A stretch of 64,000 bases of DNA from Halomontanus rarus (GCF_017357405.1 NZ_CP071597.1:3658001-3722000); one strand, 5' to 3'. Positions 45,323 through 53,316 are shown, counted from the first letter of the stretch. Numbers and translations are program-made. Notes: generated by a model not told the origin, from the letters alone.

Positions 45323-45590
45323 GTACTCCCGGCACGTTTATGAAATTAGCCGACGAAGCTCTATTTTCGGTGGTTCATCCCGGATTTTGTCACGCCGAAT
45401 GCGACAGAACTGCTCGTGAGTTCGACGGTTCAATACTGCCCGAATCGGCCACTCGAGAACCCGTCGTGACAACTGAAACGGTTTACACATTGATCGCCCA
45501 GTCCGCGGTTCTCGCTCACAGTACTCGCTCCGAACCGTGCCTCGTACGATCAGGTGTGCAGTGACTTTCAGTGGCTCCTATCGCTCCCGT

Positions 45591-46352
45591 TCACCACTCG
45601 AGTTCGACTCGAGACCCGTCCTCGCGACAGATCTCGAGCGCGTGCTTGGCAACCATACCGGCGGCCTGTGCGTGCCGGGCGCGGCCGACGCCGACCTTGA
45701 GTGCGACGTCGACCGTCTCCTCGACGTGGGCGATCGCGTCGTGGTAATCAGCCGACTCGAGGTCGGGGCAGACGGCGATGATGTTGTCGCCACCGACGAA
45801 AAAGGAGAGGCTCTCGTGGGCGGTACGCATGTAACGCATGAGTTCGGCGTACCCCTGTTCGATCTCGATGAAGCTGTCGAAGGCGTTGAGTTCGTCGGTG
45901 TACTCGCCGGTGGCGTCGTTGACGTCGAAGTGAGCGATCTGGACGTCGTCGTCGGTTCGGTCGCCGTTCGCGAGGACGGTCCCGTCGAGAATCTCGCGCC
46001 GGTCGCTGTCCTGTGCGCTGCCCGCCTTCTGGAGGGCCGCCGTCGCATCCGAAAGGGCAGCGACGGGACTGGAATCGGTCCCGACGCCGAGGCTCAGCGT
46101 CACCGGGTATCGGTTGCCGATCGATTCCTGCAAGAGCGCGTGGTCGTCGACACCGAGACCGTTGGTGACGGCGATCATGTTGTCGAACCGCGTGAAGAAG
46201 ACGTAGCCGTCGCGGGCGCCGACGAACTGCGAGATGTCGGCGTAGAGCCGCGATTGCAGCGTCTGAAGGTCGGCTTCCCGCCTGGGTTCTGGCGTCACGG
46301 TCCACGGGCCGTAGTTGTCGATCTGAACGAGCGTAACCTGCGTGTTCGTCAC
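45591..46352 (-). CDS. gch3: GTP cyclohydrolase III
   Basis: Converts GTP to 2-amino-5-formylamino-6-ribosylamino-4(3H)-pyrimidinone 5'-phosphate, the first step of archaeal riboflavin and F420 synthesis. The 253-residue sequence starts at GTG 46352 (MTNTQVTLVQIDNYGPWTVTPEPRRE). Two palm-like halves are visible: FFTRFDNMIAVTNG and later FFVGGDNIIAVCPD, where the GGDN is the metal-binding loop. TATA box CTTATATG is 30 bp upstream. Archaeal name ArfA is equivalent. Confidence 0.92.
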   Translation of the reverse strand: MTNTQVTLVQIDNYGPWTVTPEPRREADLQTLQSRLYADISQFVGARDGYVFFTRFDNMIAVTNGLGVDDHALLQESIGNRYPVTLSLGVGTDSSPVAALSDATAALQKAGSAQDSDRREILDGTVLANGDRTDDDVQIAHFDVNDATGEYTDELNAFDSFIEIEQGYAELMRYMRTAHESLSFFVGGDNIIAVCPDLESADYHDAIAHVEETVDVALKVGVGRARHAQAAGMVAKHALEICREDGSRVELEW

Positions 46353-46377
46353 GGTAGTCGCCCCTTTCTGGGGCCGT

Positions 46378-46385
46378 CATATAAG
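46378..46385 (-). promoter_or_regulatory. TATA box of gch3
   Basis: CTTATATG on the minus strand, centred 30 bp before the GTG start at 46352, supporting it. Confidence 0.55.
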
Positions 46386-46434
46386 TGGTACGCAATCCAG
46401 ATCCGTGATGGGTGACGAACGGTCGGGACGTCAG

Positions 46435-46755
46435 TTACGCCGACTTCTTCTCGGGGTCCGCTCCGACCGGGTGGTAGTCCCAGAACCCGCCCGCGCGCAT
46501 CGCCTTTCCGACTTCCTTGTGCATGTCGACGATCGTCTCGAACTCCTCGGCGTCGACCCCCTCGAAGATCTCGCGCAGCGAGACGACCTTTGCGTAGTTC
46601 AGTCGAATTGGATCATCGCCGTACTCGGCGACGAACTCCTCGCGTGCGAGCGGGAAGTCCCCGTCTTCGTCGACTTTCTTCGCGATGACTGCCATTCCGT
46701 ACTTGCGCATTCCCTCACTCCCCTCCTCGCCGTCGGGATCGTGTGGCCAGTCCAT
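46435..46755 (-). CDS. DUF5785-like haloarchaeal protein
   Basis: A 106-residue protein from the ATG at 46755 (MDWPHDPDGEEGSEGMRKYG). Conserved blocks are MAVIAKKVDEDGDFPLAREEFVAEYGDDPIRLNYAKVVSLREIF and MRAGGFWDYHPVG. I associate it with the haloarchaeal DUF5785 from memory. No function known. It lies just upstream of gch3's 3' side in the same orientation (82 bp before the gch3 start region), but there is a separate promoter for gch3. Confidence 0.7.
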   Translation of the reverse strand: MDWPHDPDGEEGSEGMRKYGMAVIAKKVDEDGDFPLAREEFVAEYGDDPIRLNYAKVVSLREIFEGVDAEEFETIVDMHKEVGKAMRAGGFWDYHPVGADPEKKSA

Positions 46756-46879
46756 ACCTCGAGATGCGCACGGGGGTTGCAAAAGGGTTACTGGTTAGTT
46801 TCGCTGCGCGTCGTCGTTCCTCTCGTTCAAATCCTCCGTCTACGCGTTCGCTCGCGTATGTACTCGTGCAAAAGCGGAA

Positions 46880-46935
46880 GGGGATAGGATTTGAACCACG
46901 GTCGGAGTAAGCTCCTCCCTGATTCGAATCCCACC
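46880..46935 (-). other. Degenerate tRNA-like segment resembling the tRNA-Ser 3' end
   Basis: 46880-46897 matches 46979-46996 (T-arm and acceptor of tRNA-Ser) at 17 of 18 positions, but the rest of the tRNA is not present and the T-stem no longer pairs. A second T-loop-like element, GATTCGAATCCC, follows at 46921-46932. Probably a partial duplicate, possibly a relic attachment site. Confidence 0.5.
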
Positions 46936-46974
46936 GTCTCCGTTCGGCGCGACGCGACGTGCGTCGCCCGCTTA

Positions 46975-47058
46975 CGGTGGGGATGGGATTTGAACCCATG
47001 AGGCCTGACGGCCACCTGCTCTCAAGGCAGGCGCGTTGGTCCGCTCTGCCACCCCACC
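46975..47058 (-). tRNA. tRNA-Ser (anticodon TGA)
   Basis: On the minus strand: acceptor GGTGGGG/CCCCACC, D-arm TGGCAGAGC..., anticodon arm CCTGC-CTTGAGA-GCAGG (anticodon TGA), a long class II variable arm (GGCCGTCAGGCC), T-arm ATGGG-TTCAAAT-CCCAT and a G discriminator, 84 nt in total. All helices pair. A TATA-like element at 47082-47090 lies 28 bp upstream. Confidence 0.95.
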
Positions 47059-47081
47059 ACGACTGTGCCTTCCTCATCCGG

Positions 47082-47090
47082 TCAAAAAGC
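47082..47090 (-). promoter_or_regulatory. TATA-like box of tRNA-Ser
   Basis: CTTTTTGAC on the minus strand, centred about 28 bp before the 5' end of the tRNA. Confidence 0.45.
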
Positions 47091-47136
47091 GTTGTCGGTC
47101 TCTTCGCCGTTTCGGCCTCGACCTCGACCGGCGCGC

Positions 47137-47913
47137 TCATCTGCGGACGATCGTCGGTCCGTCGTCGACCGCGAGCCCGAGCTCGTCGACGACCGCCGCC
47201 GTCGCCTCCGGGACCGGCCGTCCGGCGGCCCGTCGAGCCTCGAGTCCGGCGATCGTCGAACACAGATCGTCCTCGGTCGCGACGGTCGGGAGCATCGGTG
47301 CGAAACCGACGTTCAATCCGGCATCCGCGCCGTGGGTTGCGAGCGTTCCCAGTTCAGGTGTCGTGTAGACGTTCGTGAAGTCGATCGGCTCGGCGAAACA
47401 CGCGAAGTACACTCGCCCGCCGGGTGCCGGCCCGAGAACCACCTCGTTTCGCCGGATCGTCATCGCCGCCCCGTCGATCTCGGTTCGTGCGACCAGCGGT
47501 GCCGTCGGCTCGAGGATGCCGACGCTCGCGTGATCTTCCCGTTCCAGAAGGTGCGTGACGGTGTTACCGACGCGTGCGGCTCGTGTCGAGCCGACCTGGC
47601 GTTCGAACCGAACGTCCTCGGCCTCGAGGACGTCTTCGCCGAGAGCGTCGGTGACGAGCGTTCGGACTGCGGTCTCCGCGTCCGCGCGTTCGTCTCCGCC
47701 GCCGTCCGTTTCACCGTCGCCCGCCGGCAGCGTCTCCTCGTCCCGATAGTTCACCAGCAACTCACCGCCGCTCGAGACGACCGTTCGGACGACGTCCGCG
47801 GTCGTCGCTTCGTAGAGGCGTCTCGCCTCCGATGGAGCGAGCGGCGTTGTCTCGGCGAGCGAGGAGAGCACGAGTCCGTCACGCGGCGGGTCGACCGGCA
47901 CGACGACGATCAT
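47137..47913 (-). CDS. Conserved haloarchaeal protein, possibly nucleotidyltransferase-like
   Basis: A 258-residue protein from the ATG at 47913 (MIVVVPVDPPRDGLVL); the frame stays open upstream without homology. The layout VVVPVDPP...LAETTPLAPSEARRLYEATTADVVRTV, then GELLVNYRDEETL, VGILEPTAPLV and EVVLGPAPGGRVYFACFAEPIDF resembles the Rossmann-like nucleotide-diphospho-sugar transferase fold of CofC/DUF2064 proteins, including the GPAPGG loop. The similarity is by pattern only; no catalytic assignment is made. Confidence 0.65.
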   Translation of the reverse strand: MIVVVPVDPPRDGLVLSSLAETTPLAPSEARRLYEATTADVVRTVVSSGGELLVNYRDEETLPAGDGETDGGGDERADAETAVRTLVTDALGEDVLEAEDVRFERQVGSTRAARVGNTVTHLLEREDHASVGILEPTAPLVARTEIDGAAMTIRRNEVVLGPAPGGRVYFACFAEPIDFTNVYTTPELGTLATHGADAGLNVGFAPMLPTVATEDDLCSTIAGLEARRAAGRPVPEATAAVVDELGLAVDDGPTIVRR

Positions 47914-48046
47914 ACCGGAGATGGGGCGCGGGCACCCTTGAACGCGACGCTTCGGGCGCCGTCTCGCGCCGGCGATTGCGTCGTCGGTGGCGATTCGACG
48001 CGTGCTGTCCCGATCGTTTCGCCGACTGCCGTACGGGATTCGACGG

Positions 48047-48217
48047 TTACCGCCGCCACGCGAGAAGTCCCGTCGCGACGCTCGCTCCGACGACGAGGCC
48101 GCCGGCGAACCAGAGTATCGGTGGTCCGATCGCCACGCTCTCCCAGGTGAGAAGTGCGCCGGCCCCGCCGGCGACGGCTGTGCAGATGGCGGTCCAGTCA
48201 CCGATGTCGAGTGCCAC
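48047..48217 (-). CDS. Small two-helix membrane protein
   Basis: A 56-residue protein from GTG 48217 (VALDIGDWTAICTAVAGGAGALLTW). Two hydrophobic segments, residues 9-24 and 31-52, are separated by a short turn, and it ends LLAWRR. The longer open frame upstream is basic and non-coding in appearance. No family recognised. Confidence 0.5.
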   Translation of the reverse strand: MALDIGDWTAICTAVAGGAGALLTWESVAIGPPILWFAGGLVVGASVATGLLAWRR

Positions 48218-48343
48218 GGCTCGAGTACGGGGACGGACTCGAGGGCGAAAATCGCGTCGGTGTTCGTTCGTGTTCGTTCCCCCGATCCTCCGTCTCGTCC
48301 GATCGACCGAGCGTTTTTCCGATCGTCTCTCGATTCGAGAACC

Positions 48344-48565
48344 ATGACGCGATCCCAACGGCTAGCTTCGCTGTTCGGTACCCTCGTCGTTCTCGGACTG
48401 ATCGGCGTCGGCGGTCGAGCGTTGGTGATCGAGTACGCCCTCGAGTCCCCCGGCGAACTCCTCGCACCCACAGTTGCGACCCTCACGGTGACCGTGGGAA
48501 TCGTCCTCGCACTGGTCGGTCTCGGCGCGCGGTCGACGCGCCGGCTCGAGAATCCCTACTGGTAG
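48344..48565 (+). CDS. Small two-helix membrane protein
   Basis: A 73-residue protein from the ATG at 48344 (MTRSQRLASLFGTLVVLGLIGVGG). Helices at about 8-27 and 42-61, ending STRRLENPYW. The open frame runs upstream, but that region is out of character. No family recognised; it is convergent with the UDG-like gene (7-bp gap). Confidence 0.55.
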   Translation: MTRSQRLASLFGTLVVLGLIGVGGRALVIEYALESPGELLAPTVATLTVTVGIVLALVGLGARSTRRLENPYW

Positions 48566-48572
48566 TCGTCGC

Positions 48573-49253
48573 TCACCGCTTTTGTCGGCCCTTCGTCTGG
48601 CGGTAGTCCGAGGCCATGAGCTGTGCGAAGTGTTCGACCCACGCTTGGGTCTGGTCGTCGGTCTGATTACGCGGGTCGACCATCGGGACGAGTTCGAAGC
48701 CGCGGCCGCGGATCGTCGTCGCGTGGTCGTCCGCGACGTCGAACTCGGATGCGGGCCGCGTCGTGTACTCGGTCGCGAGTTCGAAGAGTGCGCGTTCGCC
48801 GACCGGGACCAGGATCTCCGGGTTGATCATCCGGATCTCGGCGTTGAGATACGGCTCGCAGGTGCCGATCTCGTCGTCGGTCGGCGGTCGTTCCGGATCG
48901 CGACAGCGCGTGAGGTTCGTCAGGTAGACGTTGGCGAGTTCCGGTCGGTTGGGATCCGAACCGGTGACGCAGAGGCCGAGGCGCTGGAGGATGCGCTGGA
49001 GGCGCTGGCCGAGCCGGTCTTCGTCGTCGTCCTCCCCGCCGTCGCCGTCCTCACCACCCACACCGCCGCCGGCGAACGGAACGCCCACTTCGTCGGCTGC
49101 CGGGCTCGGACGCTCACCGACGAACAGGAAATCCGCGCCGACGTCGCCGTACCCGTGAACCACCGTCGTCCGCGTCTCACAGAGCGCCGGACAGTTCCGA
49201 CACTGCTCGTCCATCCCGAACGGGTTCGACCGCGTTTGCTGGTTCGCGTCCAC
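48573..49253 (-). CDS. Uracil-DNA glycosylase superfamily protein (family 4-like, Fe-S)
   Basis: A 226-residue protein. The GTG at 49253 was chosen because a TATA-like box at 49275-49283 lies 26 bp upstream and family members open NPFGMDEQCRNCPALCETR; GTG 49277 is the alternative. Four Cys (CRNC near residues 16-19, CRDPERPPTDDEIGTC) match the 4Fe-4S site of family 4/5 UDGs. Motif A reads GERPSPAADEVGVPFAGG. Motif B, normally HPS/HPA, reads MVDPRNQ, so the catalytic His is missing. An acidic Gly/Glu/Asp insert interrupts residues 64-80. DNA-repair activity is therefore uncertain. Confidence 0.78.
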   Translation of the reverse strand: MDANQQTRSNPFGMDEQCRNCPALCETRTTVVHGYGDVGADFLFVGERPSPAADEVGVPFAGGGVGGEDGDGGEDDDEDRLGQRLQRILQRLGLCVTGSDPNRPELANVYLTNLTRCRDPERPPTDDEIGTCEPYLNAEIRMINPEILVPVGERALFELATEYTTRPASEFDVADDHATTIRGRGFELVPMVDPRNQTDDQTQAWVEHFAQLMASDYRQTKGRQKR

Positions 49254-49274
49254 ATGCGGTTCTCGAGCGACGCG

Positions 49275-49283
49275 CACAAAAGG
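49275..49283 (-). promoter_or_regulatory. TATA-like box of the UDG-like gene
   Basis: CCTTTTGTG on the minus strand, centred 26 bp before GTG 49253; it overlaps the alternative start at 49277 and thus argues against it. Confidence 0.45.
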
Positions 49284-49350
49284 ACCGCGTTTGGCGGCGT
49301 TTTTCGGCTCGGCTGCCGACGTCGCCGCTCGAACGCCGAACGTCGACCGC

Positions 49351-50424
49351 CTACTCCTCGGGCGGCGACCGCTCCGCGACGGCCGAGGAGACGCCCCGTC
49401 GGTGGACGATACCCGTATTGTTCGCGACGTTTTCGGTCAGTGTACGGAACGCCTCGCCGGTCTCGCTCTCTTGGTCGAGCACCGTCGGTTCCCCGGCGTC
49501 GCCACCCTCGCGGACCTGCGGATCGAGCGGGATCGACCCGAGGAACGGCATGTCGTGGGTGTCGGCGAACCGTCGACCGCCACCCTCGCCGAAGATGGCG
49601 TGCTCGCCCCCGCAGTCAGGGCAGACGAACGTCGCCATGTTCTCCGCGATGCCGAGGACGACGGTGTCGTGGCGGGCGAACATCTGCAGCCCCTTTCGCG
49701 CGTCGTCGAGCGCGACGTCCTGGGGCGTCGTCACGATCACCGCGCCGGTGACGGGCATCGTCTGGAGCATCGTCAACTGGGTGTCGCCGGTCCCCGGCGG
49801 CAGGTCGACGACGAGGTAGTCGAGGTGGCCCCACTCGACGTCCTCCGTCAATTGCGTGATTACCTTGTGAACCATCGGCCCCCGCCAGATGACCGGGTCG
49901 TCCTCGCCGACGAGGAAGGCCATGCTCATCAGCTTCACGCCGAACTTCTCCGGCGGGACCAGCGTCTCGTCGTCGGTCGCCATTGGCGGCTCGTCGGCGT
50001 CGACCATCCGCGGCACGTTCGGCCCGTAGACGTCCGCGTCGAAGAGGCCGACGCGAGCGCCGAGTTGCGAGAGCCCCGCGGCGAGGTTGACGGCGACGGT
50101 CGACTTGCCGACCCCACCCTTGCCGGAGGAGACGGCGATGACGTTCTTGACGTTCGGCAGTACCTGTTCTTCGCCGCCCGGACCGTCGCGGTCCGGGATG
50201 CTCGCGGAGAGGTCGACTTCGAGTCCCTCGTCGGCGAACCGATCCCGAATCTCGCCGGCGATTCCCGTCTCCGTCGGCGAGTAGGGTGCGCCGAGAGCGA
50301 GGTCGATAGCGACTTCGCCGTCGTCGATGGTGATGTCGTTGACGAGTCCGAGCGAGACGATATCGTCACCGAGGTCCGGATCCTCGATAGCCCGCAAGCG
50401 GTCGCGAACGGCGGCTTCGTCCAT
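49351..50424 (-). CDS. mrp: Mrp/ApbC family P-loop ATPase (Fe-S carrier)
   Basis: A 357-residue iron-sulfur cluster carrier or assembly ATPase. The N-terminal MIP18/DUF59-like domain (residues 1-85; VRDRLRAIEDPDLGDDIVSLGLV) precedes the deviant Walker A SSGKGGVGKST near residue 97. DADVYGPN, VDLPPGTGD and the CxxC in FVCPDCGGEH complete the family pattern. Start at ATG 50424, 28 bp from a TATA-like box (50448-50456). Complete. Confidence 0.92.
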   Translation of the reverse strand: MDEAAVRDRLRAIEDPDLGDDIVSLGLVNDITIDDGEVAIDLALGAPYSPTETGIAGEIRDRFADEGLEVDLSASIPDRDGPGGEEQVLPNVKNVIAVSSGKGGVGKSTVAVNLAAGLSQLGARVGLFDADVYGPNVPRMVDADEPPMATDDETLVPPEKFGVKLMSMAFLVGEDDPVIWRGPMVHKVITQLTEDVEWGHLDYLVVDLPPGTGDTQLTMLQTMPVTGAVIVTTPQDVALDDARKGLQMFARHDTVVLGIAENMATFVCPDCGGEHAIFGEGGGRRFADTHDMPFLGSIPLDPQVREGGDAGEPTVLDQESETGEAFRTLTENVANNTGIVHRRGVSSAVAERSPPEE

Positions 50425-50447
50425 ACCGAAGAGAGAGGTCCGGCGCT

Positions 50448-50456
50448 CGAAAAGGT
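50448..50456 (-). promoter_or_regulatory. TATA-like box of mrp
   Basis: ACCTTTTCG on the minus strand, centred 28 bp before ATG 50424. Confidence 0.4.
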
Positions 50457-50522
50457 TGTGTTGTCCGCGCTCGTCGTCCGTCACTCGTACTCGTCGGCGC
50501 GTCGACGCGGAGAGCGACGCGC

Positions 50523-50852
50523 TCACGGCCGAAAGTCGAACCGCGGCCCGCCGTACGTCGGCGGATCCGGTTCCAACTCGACACCGTGTTCGAATCGCAC
50601 GAAGTTCAGATAGAACGGCCGGCCACAGCCCTCGATCGACTCTCCCTCGAGCGTCGTGGTCGGCCCGTCTTCGCCACAGCGGAAGGCGATACCGTCGGCC
50701 GACTCGAGGCGCTCGAGGTCGTCGTCGGGTGTCGCGTACTCCCAGCCGGCCTGCGATGCAGTCGTCACGGATTTGTCCGCGAGGTCGGCTCGCCGTTCGA
50801 CGCGGGTGAGCGCTCCGCAGTGCGGGCAGGTGTAGCTGACGGTGACGGTCAT
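50523..50852 (-). CDS. Haloarchaeal zinc-ribbon protein of unknown function
   Basis: A 109-residue protein. It opens VSYTCPHCGALTRVERR with a CPHC knuckle, and a second pair of cysteines (FRCGEDG, IEGCGRPFYLNFVRFEHG) completes a probable zinc site. A TATA-like CCTTAGG is about 31 bp before the ATG. Family known only as a haloarchaeal DUF to me; no function. Confidence 0.7.
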   Translation of the reverse strand: MTVTVSYTCPHCGALTRVERRADLADKSVTTASQAGWEYATPDDDLERLESADGIAFRCGEDGPTTTLEGESIEGCGRPFYLNFVRFEHGVELEPDPPTYGGPRFDFRP

Positions 50853-50922
50853 AGGGTACGGGTACGTAGTCGTCGACGAACCCTAAGGTCGTTGCCCGCG
50901 TCGCGGCTGCTCCAATCGGTCG

Positions 50923-51474
50923 TCAGTCCTGTTCGCCGTCCTCGAGCACCACGGCGTAGATCGCACCGGCGCTCGTGACCGTCACCAGCGTCCGATCGAG
51001 GACGAACGTACACCAGACGGCTCGAGGCCGGTCGGTTCCCGCGCTCGTCTTCGCGCTCGCGCTCCAGATCGACTCGAGGGTGTTCGGATCGACGGCCCCG
51101 TACAGTGGCGGGAGATCCAGCGGTTCACACTCCTGGAGCGTCGCGACGACCGACAGAACGGCGTCGACGACCGATTCGTCGGGAGCGAGGTCGTACTGGT
51201 GCTCGAGGGCCTCGAGTACGTCGATCGGAATCGTCTCGGGGGAGACCGATTCGATATTCCGCTCTCGAGACGTGCCGCTGTCCGTCGGACGATCGGTGTC
51301 CAAACGTGGGTCCGTCTCGGTCTCCGTGCCCGTTCCTCCCTCGGTCTCCCGTTCCTGTTTCGGTTCCGGATCCGCGGTTGTTTCCCCGTTCGTTTCGTCC
51401 TCGTCGTCCCCATTGTCCCCGTTGGAATCCGCTGGCGGCTGTGACCGGTCGTCGTGTCCGTTCCGCTCGGTCAT
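50923..51474 (-). CDS. HalOD1 output-domain protein with acidic N-terminal region
   Basis: A 183-residue protein. The first 95 residues are Asp/Glu/Thr/Gly-rich and disordered. The HalOD1 domain follows: DVLEALEHQYDLAPDESVVDAVLSVVATLQECEPLDLPPLYGAVDPNTLESIW then CTFVLDRTLVTVTSAGAIYAVVL. It shares domain type, not close sequence, with the protein at 43003. Probably a signalling adaptor; partners unknown. Confidence 0.82.
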   Translation of the reverse strand: MTERNGHDDRSQPPADSNGDNGDDEDETNGETTADPEPKQERETEGGTGTETETDPRLDTDRPTDSGTSRERNIESVSPETIPIDVLEALEHQYDLAPDESVVDAVLSVVATLQECEPLDLPPLYGAVDPNTLESIWSASAKTSAGTDRPRAVWCTFVLDRTLVTVTSAGAIYAVVLEDGEQD

Positions 51475-51592
51475 GTCTTCACCTCTGACCGGCCAGCGAA
51501 TACACAGTCACGTGACTGAACGCCGTCACGTACGGGAGTTATTCCCGTCATCGGTCTAGTTAATCGAGTGTCCCAATTAGGAGTGTCCGTTT

Positions 51593-51605
51593 CGTGTTAA
51601 ACACG
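51593..51605. promoter_or_regulatory. Palindrome CGTGTTAAACACG
   Basis: Perfect 6-bp arms around a central A, between the HalOD1 gene start and the end of the Bat-type regulator gene. The core GTGTTAAACAC recurs at 62558-62568. Confidence 0.4.
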
Positions 51606-51630
51606 TTTATAACCATTCCGTGAGCGATGG

Positions 51631-52338
51631 TCAGTGGTCATCGCGACCGGACCTAGTGTCCCCCCTGTCGTCGCCGACCGGGAGTGCATCGGTAACGAGG
51701 TTCGAGAGACCACGACGGATTCGCCCACCGACCGCCTGTGGGGTAACGTCGAGTGACGTCGCGACTTCTTCGAGCGTCGTCGTTCGGGGGCGGTCGAAGT
51801 ATCCCATTCGCGCGGCCATCAACAGGGCTTCCGCCTGACCACTCGTGAGCGTCGCCGGAGCGGCCGACCGCTCGTGTTCGAGGCCGACGACGCGGTTGAG
51901 CTCGATTGCAATGCCGTGGTCCTGACAGAACTGCTGGAACGATGCGATTCGGGTCGGTCCACCGAACCGGAGGCGAACCGTCCACTCGGTGGACGTTGCG
52001 GTGGCCTCGAGGATCGCTCCGTCGGCGGCGACGACACCGTCGACGAACGGAAGTTCGTCACCGGACCATCCAACGCGGTAGAGCACGCTGTTCTCGACAT
52101 CGCCGATACGAACGAGATCGTCGACTTTCTCGGTGTCTTCGACGTGTCGTTCGAAGGTCTCGATGCGGTCGGATCGGGACGTTCGGAGGGACCGATCGAA
52201 CAACCAGAAGAACGGGCACGTTCGCGGACCGATCGGAACGACGGGTTCGAGCTCGAGTTCGAGCCCTTCCGTCGCCGCGAGCGCCCTGCCGAGCGGAAGC
52301 GCATCGAGTTCCAGCGAGAGATCGACGATCGTCCCCAT
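51631..52338 (-). CDS. Bacterio-opsin activator-type HTH regulator
   Basis: A 235-residue DNA-binding regulator of the haloarchaeal Bat family. Residues 1-150 form the Bat-type sensory/GAF-like N-terminal domain (IVDLSLELDALPLGRAL). The C-terminal HTH_10 domain is LTSGQAEALLMAARMGYFDRPRTTTLEEVATSLDVTPQAVGGRIRRGLSNLV, the standard Bat HTH. ATG 52338 lies 28 bp from a TATA box. Target genes are unknown; the divergent eIF2B-like gene is one candidate. Confidence 0.87.
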   Translation of the reverse strand: MGTIVDLSLELDALPLGRALAATEGLELELEPVVPIGPRTCPFFWLFDRSLRTSRSDRIETFERHVEDTEKVDDLVRIGDVENSVLYRVGWSGDELPFVDGVVAADGAILEATATSTEWTVRLRFGGPTRIASFQQFCQDHGIAIELNRVVGLEHERSAAPATLTSGQAEALLMAARMGYFDRPRTTTLEEVATSLDVTPQAVGGRIRRGLSNLVTDALPVGDDRGDTRSGRDDH

Positions 52339-52361
52339 ACGTGCCGACGGCCAACGAGGAC

Positions 52362-52370
52362 GAATAAAAA
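52362..52370 (-). promoter_or_regulatory. TATA box of the Bat-type regulator
   Basis: TTTTTATTC on the minus strand, centred 28 bp before ATG 52338. Confidence 0.5.
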
Positions 52371-52464
52371 TGTTGCCGTTCGTCGTGTGAACATAACCCG
52401 TCGTGTCGACCCTCGTCGTGGCTACCCGGAACACCTTTTGCCCGCAGGGGAGTCATCCACGGGT

Positions 52465-53316
52465 ATGATCGACGAAACGGCCGAGGAGATCCGGGACATG
52501 CAGACCCACAGCTCCTCCGTAGTCGCCGTCAAAGCGACTCGTTCCCTCGAGTCGTTGCTCGACCGTGAGTTCGCGACCGTCGAGGAGTACATTCGTGCCC
52601 TCGAACGCAACGGAAAGGTACTCAGGCGTGCGAACGCGTCGCACGCATCGCTCCAGAACGCGGTCCGCAAGGTCGTCGACACGGTCTCGGAGGCCGACAG
52701 CGAGACCGTCGACGACGCGAAACTCCTCACGGCGGAGACGATCGACGACGTCGTCACCCGCGTCGAATCCGGAAAGCGACGCGCCGCCGAAAACGCCGCC
52801 GAGGTGCTCACCGACGGTGCGACGGTGCTCACGCACGATTACTCCTCGACGGTCCTCGAGGCGCTCGAACTGGCGGTCGACGCGGGGAAGACGTTCGACG
52901 TCTACGTGACGGAAGCCCGGCCCCGGTACATCGGTCGCAAGACGACCCGGACACTCGCGACGATGGCGGGAATCGACGTCACCCTCATCACCGACAGCGC
53001 CAGCGGCTACTTCCTCGAGGAGTGTGACCGCGTCGTCGTCGGGATGGACTGTATCGTCGACGAGACGCTGTACAATCGCGTCGGAACCTTTCCCATCGTG
53101 GCGGCAGCGAACCAGTTAGACGTCCCCGTTACGGTGCTCGGATCGGCTTCGAAGATCATCACCGACGGATTCGTCTTCGAGAACGAGTTCCGATCGGGTA
53201 GCGAAGTCATGCTCGAACCGGCGGAAGGCTTCACCGTCGAGAACCCGAACTACGATGCGACACCGGTCTCGCTGCTCTCGAGCGTAATCACCGACGAGGG
53301 ACAACGAACGTTTTGA
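52465..53316 (+). CDS. eIF2B/IF-2B family protein, regulatory-like
   Basis: A 283-residue protein of the IF-2B fold shared by eIF2B alpha/beta/delta, MtnA and ribose-1,5-bisphosphate isomerase. The start is ATG 52465. N-terminal helices (DETAEEIRDMQTHSSSVVAVKATRSLESLL) lead to VLTHDYSSTVLEALELAV, VYVTEARPRYIGRKTTRTLATMAGIDVTLITD and VVVGMDCIVDETLYNRVGTFPIV. At the place of the isomerase catalytic Cys there is HDYS, as in eukaryotic regulatory subunits (HxYS), while the Asp of GMD is kept. It may thus lack isomerase activity. Confidence 0.82.
   Translation: MIDETAEEIRDMQTHSSSVVAVKATRSLESLLDREFATVEEYIRALERNGKVLRRANASHASLQNAVRKVVDTVSEADSETVDDAKLLTAETIDDVVTRVESGKRRAAENAAEVLTDGATVLTHDYSSTVLEALELAVDAGKTFDVYVTEARPRYIGRKTTRTLATMAGIDVTLITDSASGYFLEECDRVVVGMDCIVDETLYNRVGTFPIVAAANQLDVPVTVLGSASKIITDGFVFENEFRSGSEVMLEPAEGFTVENPNYDATPVSLLSSVITDEGQRTF

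Noticed and set aside
45340..45564. 74-codon plus-strand ORF with a TATA-like GTTTATG at its start
   Set aside because: No recognisable motif, not acidic, and no room for a usual promoter spacing; left as non-coding gap.
46715..47263. 182-codon minus-strand frame across tRNA-Ser
   Set aside because: It reads through a tRNA gene, so it is not a protein gene.
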